Shown: positions 63,048-64,000 of the stretch, piece after piece
Layout: the number at the start of each line of letters is the position of its first letter
How positions within the stretch are numbered: position 1 is the first letter of the stretch
Origin: an uncultured Schlesneria sp.
GTDB taxonomy: Bacteria > Planctomycetota > Planctomycetia > Planctomycetales > Planctomycetaceae
Direction of reading: 5' to 3'
Length of the DNA stretch: 64,000 nucleotides
NCBI GenBank assembly: GCA_903840265.1
Contig: CAIMFH010000133.1
Location: 1-64,000 of the forward strand
Notes under the pieces: generated by a model
What the model saw: the letters and a program-made list of their open reading frames with translations, nothing else
What the model was told of the DNA's origin: nothing
Database searches by the model: none
Position numbers and translations under genes: made by a program

Positions 63048-64000
63048 ATGAATCATCACTTTTCACGACGCACTTTTCTGCGTGGGCTGGGCGTGACGAT
63101 GGCTTTGCCATGGTTCGAGTCGTTGCCCGTTTGGGGCGATGAACCGACCGGAAGCCAGAAGTCCAGTGAAGCTCCTGTCCGGTTGGCCGTCTTGTTTTCC
63201 GGCAATGGATTCCACAGCCGCGAATGGTGGGCAAAAGGCGAAGGCGCCAACATGGAGTTGGGCAAGGTCCTGGAACCTTTGACCGACTTCCGCCAGAAGA
63301 TGCTCTTCGTGAAGGGCCTGTACAACGCCGAAGCATTGAAGGGCAACATCCACAGCTCACAGACCGGTAACATCCTCTCCGGAGCACCGCTGGCCTCAGG
63401 CGGAGATATTCGTTCTGGAACCAGTATCGATCAGTTGCTCGCTCAGAAGTATGGGCATTCGACACGTGTCCCCAGTCTGGTGCTGGGCTGCGAGAAGTCG
63501 AACCCGTCAGTCCACAAGAACTATTCGATGCTGTACAGCTCGCATATCTCGTGGACATCGCCAACCACACCCACGCCGCTGGAACTGTACCCTGCTCTCG
63601 CGTTCGATCGACTGTTCCGCGATGAAGTCCAGAAGGGCGATAAGAGTGTGTTGGACGCCGTGTTGGCAGATGCAACAGACATCCGCCGCCAGATCAGCTA
63701 TTCGGATCAACGGAAGTTGGACGAGTATCTTGATTCCGTGCGCGACGTGGAACAACGCATCGACAACGCTGGCAAGAAGGGTGAGTTGCAAGGCTGGCGA
63801 CCAACATTAGACAAACCAAACATTCCTCGTCCGGCCGACGGCATTCCGCAAAACATCGCCGATCACATGCGGCTGATGTGCGATATCCTGGTCCTCGGCT
63901 TCCAGACCGATAGCACTCGTATTACGACGCTGAAGCTGAACAACGATCACTCGTCGCTTCGCTTCCCGCACCTGGGCGTGGATTACATGATCCATCACCT
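63048..64000 (+). CDS. DUF1552 family exported protein (3' end outside the window)
   Basis: The frame opens MNHHFSRRTFLRGLGVTMAL, a twin-arginine-type signal, and stays open for 317 codons to the window edge. Blocks typical of DUF1552 are visible: RLAVLFSGNGFHSREWW, NILSGAPLASGGDIRSGTSIDQLLA, SLVLGCEKSN, YSSHISWTSPTTPTPLELYP, AFDRLFRD and TRITTLKLNNDHSSLRFP. It starts 78 bases after the DUF1592-type gene, the usual planctomycete order, so the two are probably co-transcribed. A GAGG lies about ten bases before the ATG. Function unknown; about 100 or more residues are probably missing. Confidence 0.92.
   Translation, partial: MNHHFSRRTFLRGLGVTMALPWFESLPVWGDEPTGSQKSSEAPVRLAVLFSGNGFHSREWWAKGEGANMELGKVLEPLTDFRQKMLFVKGLYNAEALKGNIHSSQTGNILSGAPLASGGDIRSGTSIDQLLAQKYGHSTRVPSLVLGCEKSNPSVHKNYSMLYSSHISWTSPTTPTPLELYPALAFDRLFRDEVQKGDKSVLDAVLADATDIRRQISYSDQRKLDEYLDSVRDVEQRIDNAGKKGELQGWRPTLDKPNIPRPADGIPQNIADHMRLMCDILVLGFQTDSTRITTLKLNNDHSSLRFPHLGVDYMIHH

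Overview
The window reads as chromosomal DNA from a planctomycete (phylum Planctomycetota), possibly near Schlesneria or Planctomicrobium, although the genus is only a guess. The phylum call rests on gene families largely confined to this group: two DUF1501 proteins, a DUF1549/DUF1553 cytochrome-like protein, a DUF1592-type multidomain protein paired with a DUF1552 protein, a formylmethanofuran dehydrogenase B subunit (H4MPT-linked C1 pathway), an oleABCD olefin cluster and an isolated GspE/GspF pair. Genes lie on both strands in short operons. The window holds one tRNA and no rRNA, CRISPR array, transposase or prophage.

Layout. 0-8.3 kb: two small exported proteins, a phosphohexomutase (glmM-like), a conserved hypothetical, ribosomal protein L27 and a two-gene membrane operon. 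8.8-14.2 kb: the long-chain olefin genes oleA, oleB, oleC and oleD on the plus strand, with a palindromic repeat and a tiny zinc-ribbon membrane protein between oleC and oleD. 14.4-23.1 kb: an HD-domain protein, a PQQ-propeller protein, DprA, a PqaA-like hydrolase, a membrane-anchored tyrosine-phosphatase-like protein ending in a CxxCH haem motif, a methyltransferase and an exported coiled-coil protein. 23.2-27.7 kb: nrdB and nrdA behind a promoter, a cobalamin riboswitch and a hairpin at the nrdA ribosome-binding site. The nrdB metal-site residues predict a class Ic (Phe-type, Mn/Fe) enzyme.

28-38.2 kb: dctA, tRNA-Arg(CCG), fhcB with dus, a tiny basic protein, a SWIM-SNF2 ATPase, a LarA-type enzyme and an inositol-monophosphatase/HisN-type phosphatase. 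38.5-57.3 kb: a membrane-anchored alpha/alpha-toroid protein, a TPR lipoprotein, the DUF1501 and DUF1549/1553 genes around a small HExxH protein, gspE/gspF, a cyanophycinase-like peptidase, a cyclopropane-fatty-acid-synthase-like enzyme, an exported ankyrin protein and a small lipoprotein. 57.3-58.7 kb: about 1.45 kb without a convincing gene but rich in repeats and hairpins. 58.7-64 kb: the DUF1592-type giant and the DUF1552 protein, which runs off the right edge.

The clearest biology is (i) the olefin pathway, in which OleA condenses acyl-CoAs, OleD reduces, OleC makes a beta-lactone and OleB decarboxylates it; (ii) vitamin B12 control of a B12-independent ribonucleotide reductase; and (iii) several exported cytochrome-like planctomycete families. 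No wholly new multi-gene system could be demonstrated. The most unusual points are the predicted class Ic reductase under a B12 riboswitch, the phosphatase-haem fusion, the zinc-ribbon gene inside the ole cluster, and an approximately 85-bp palindromic repeat family.
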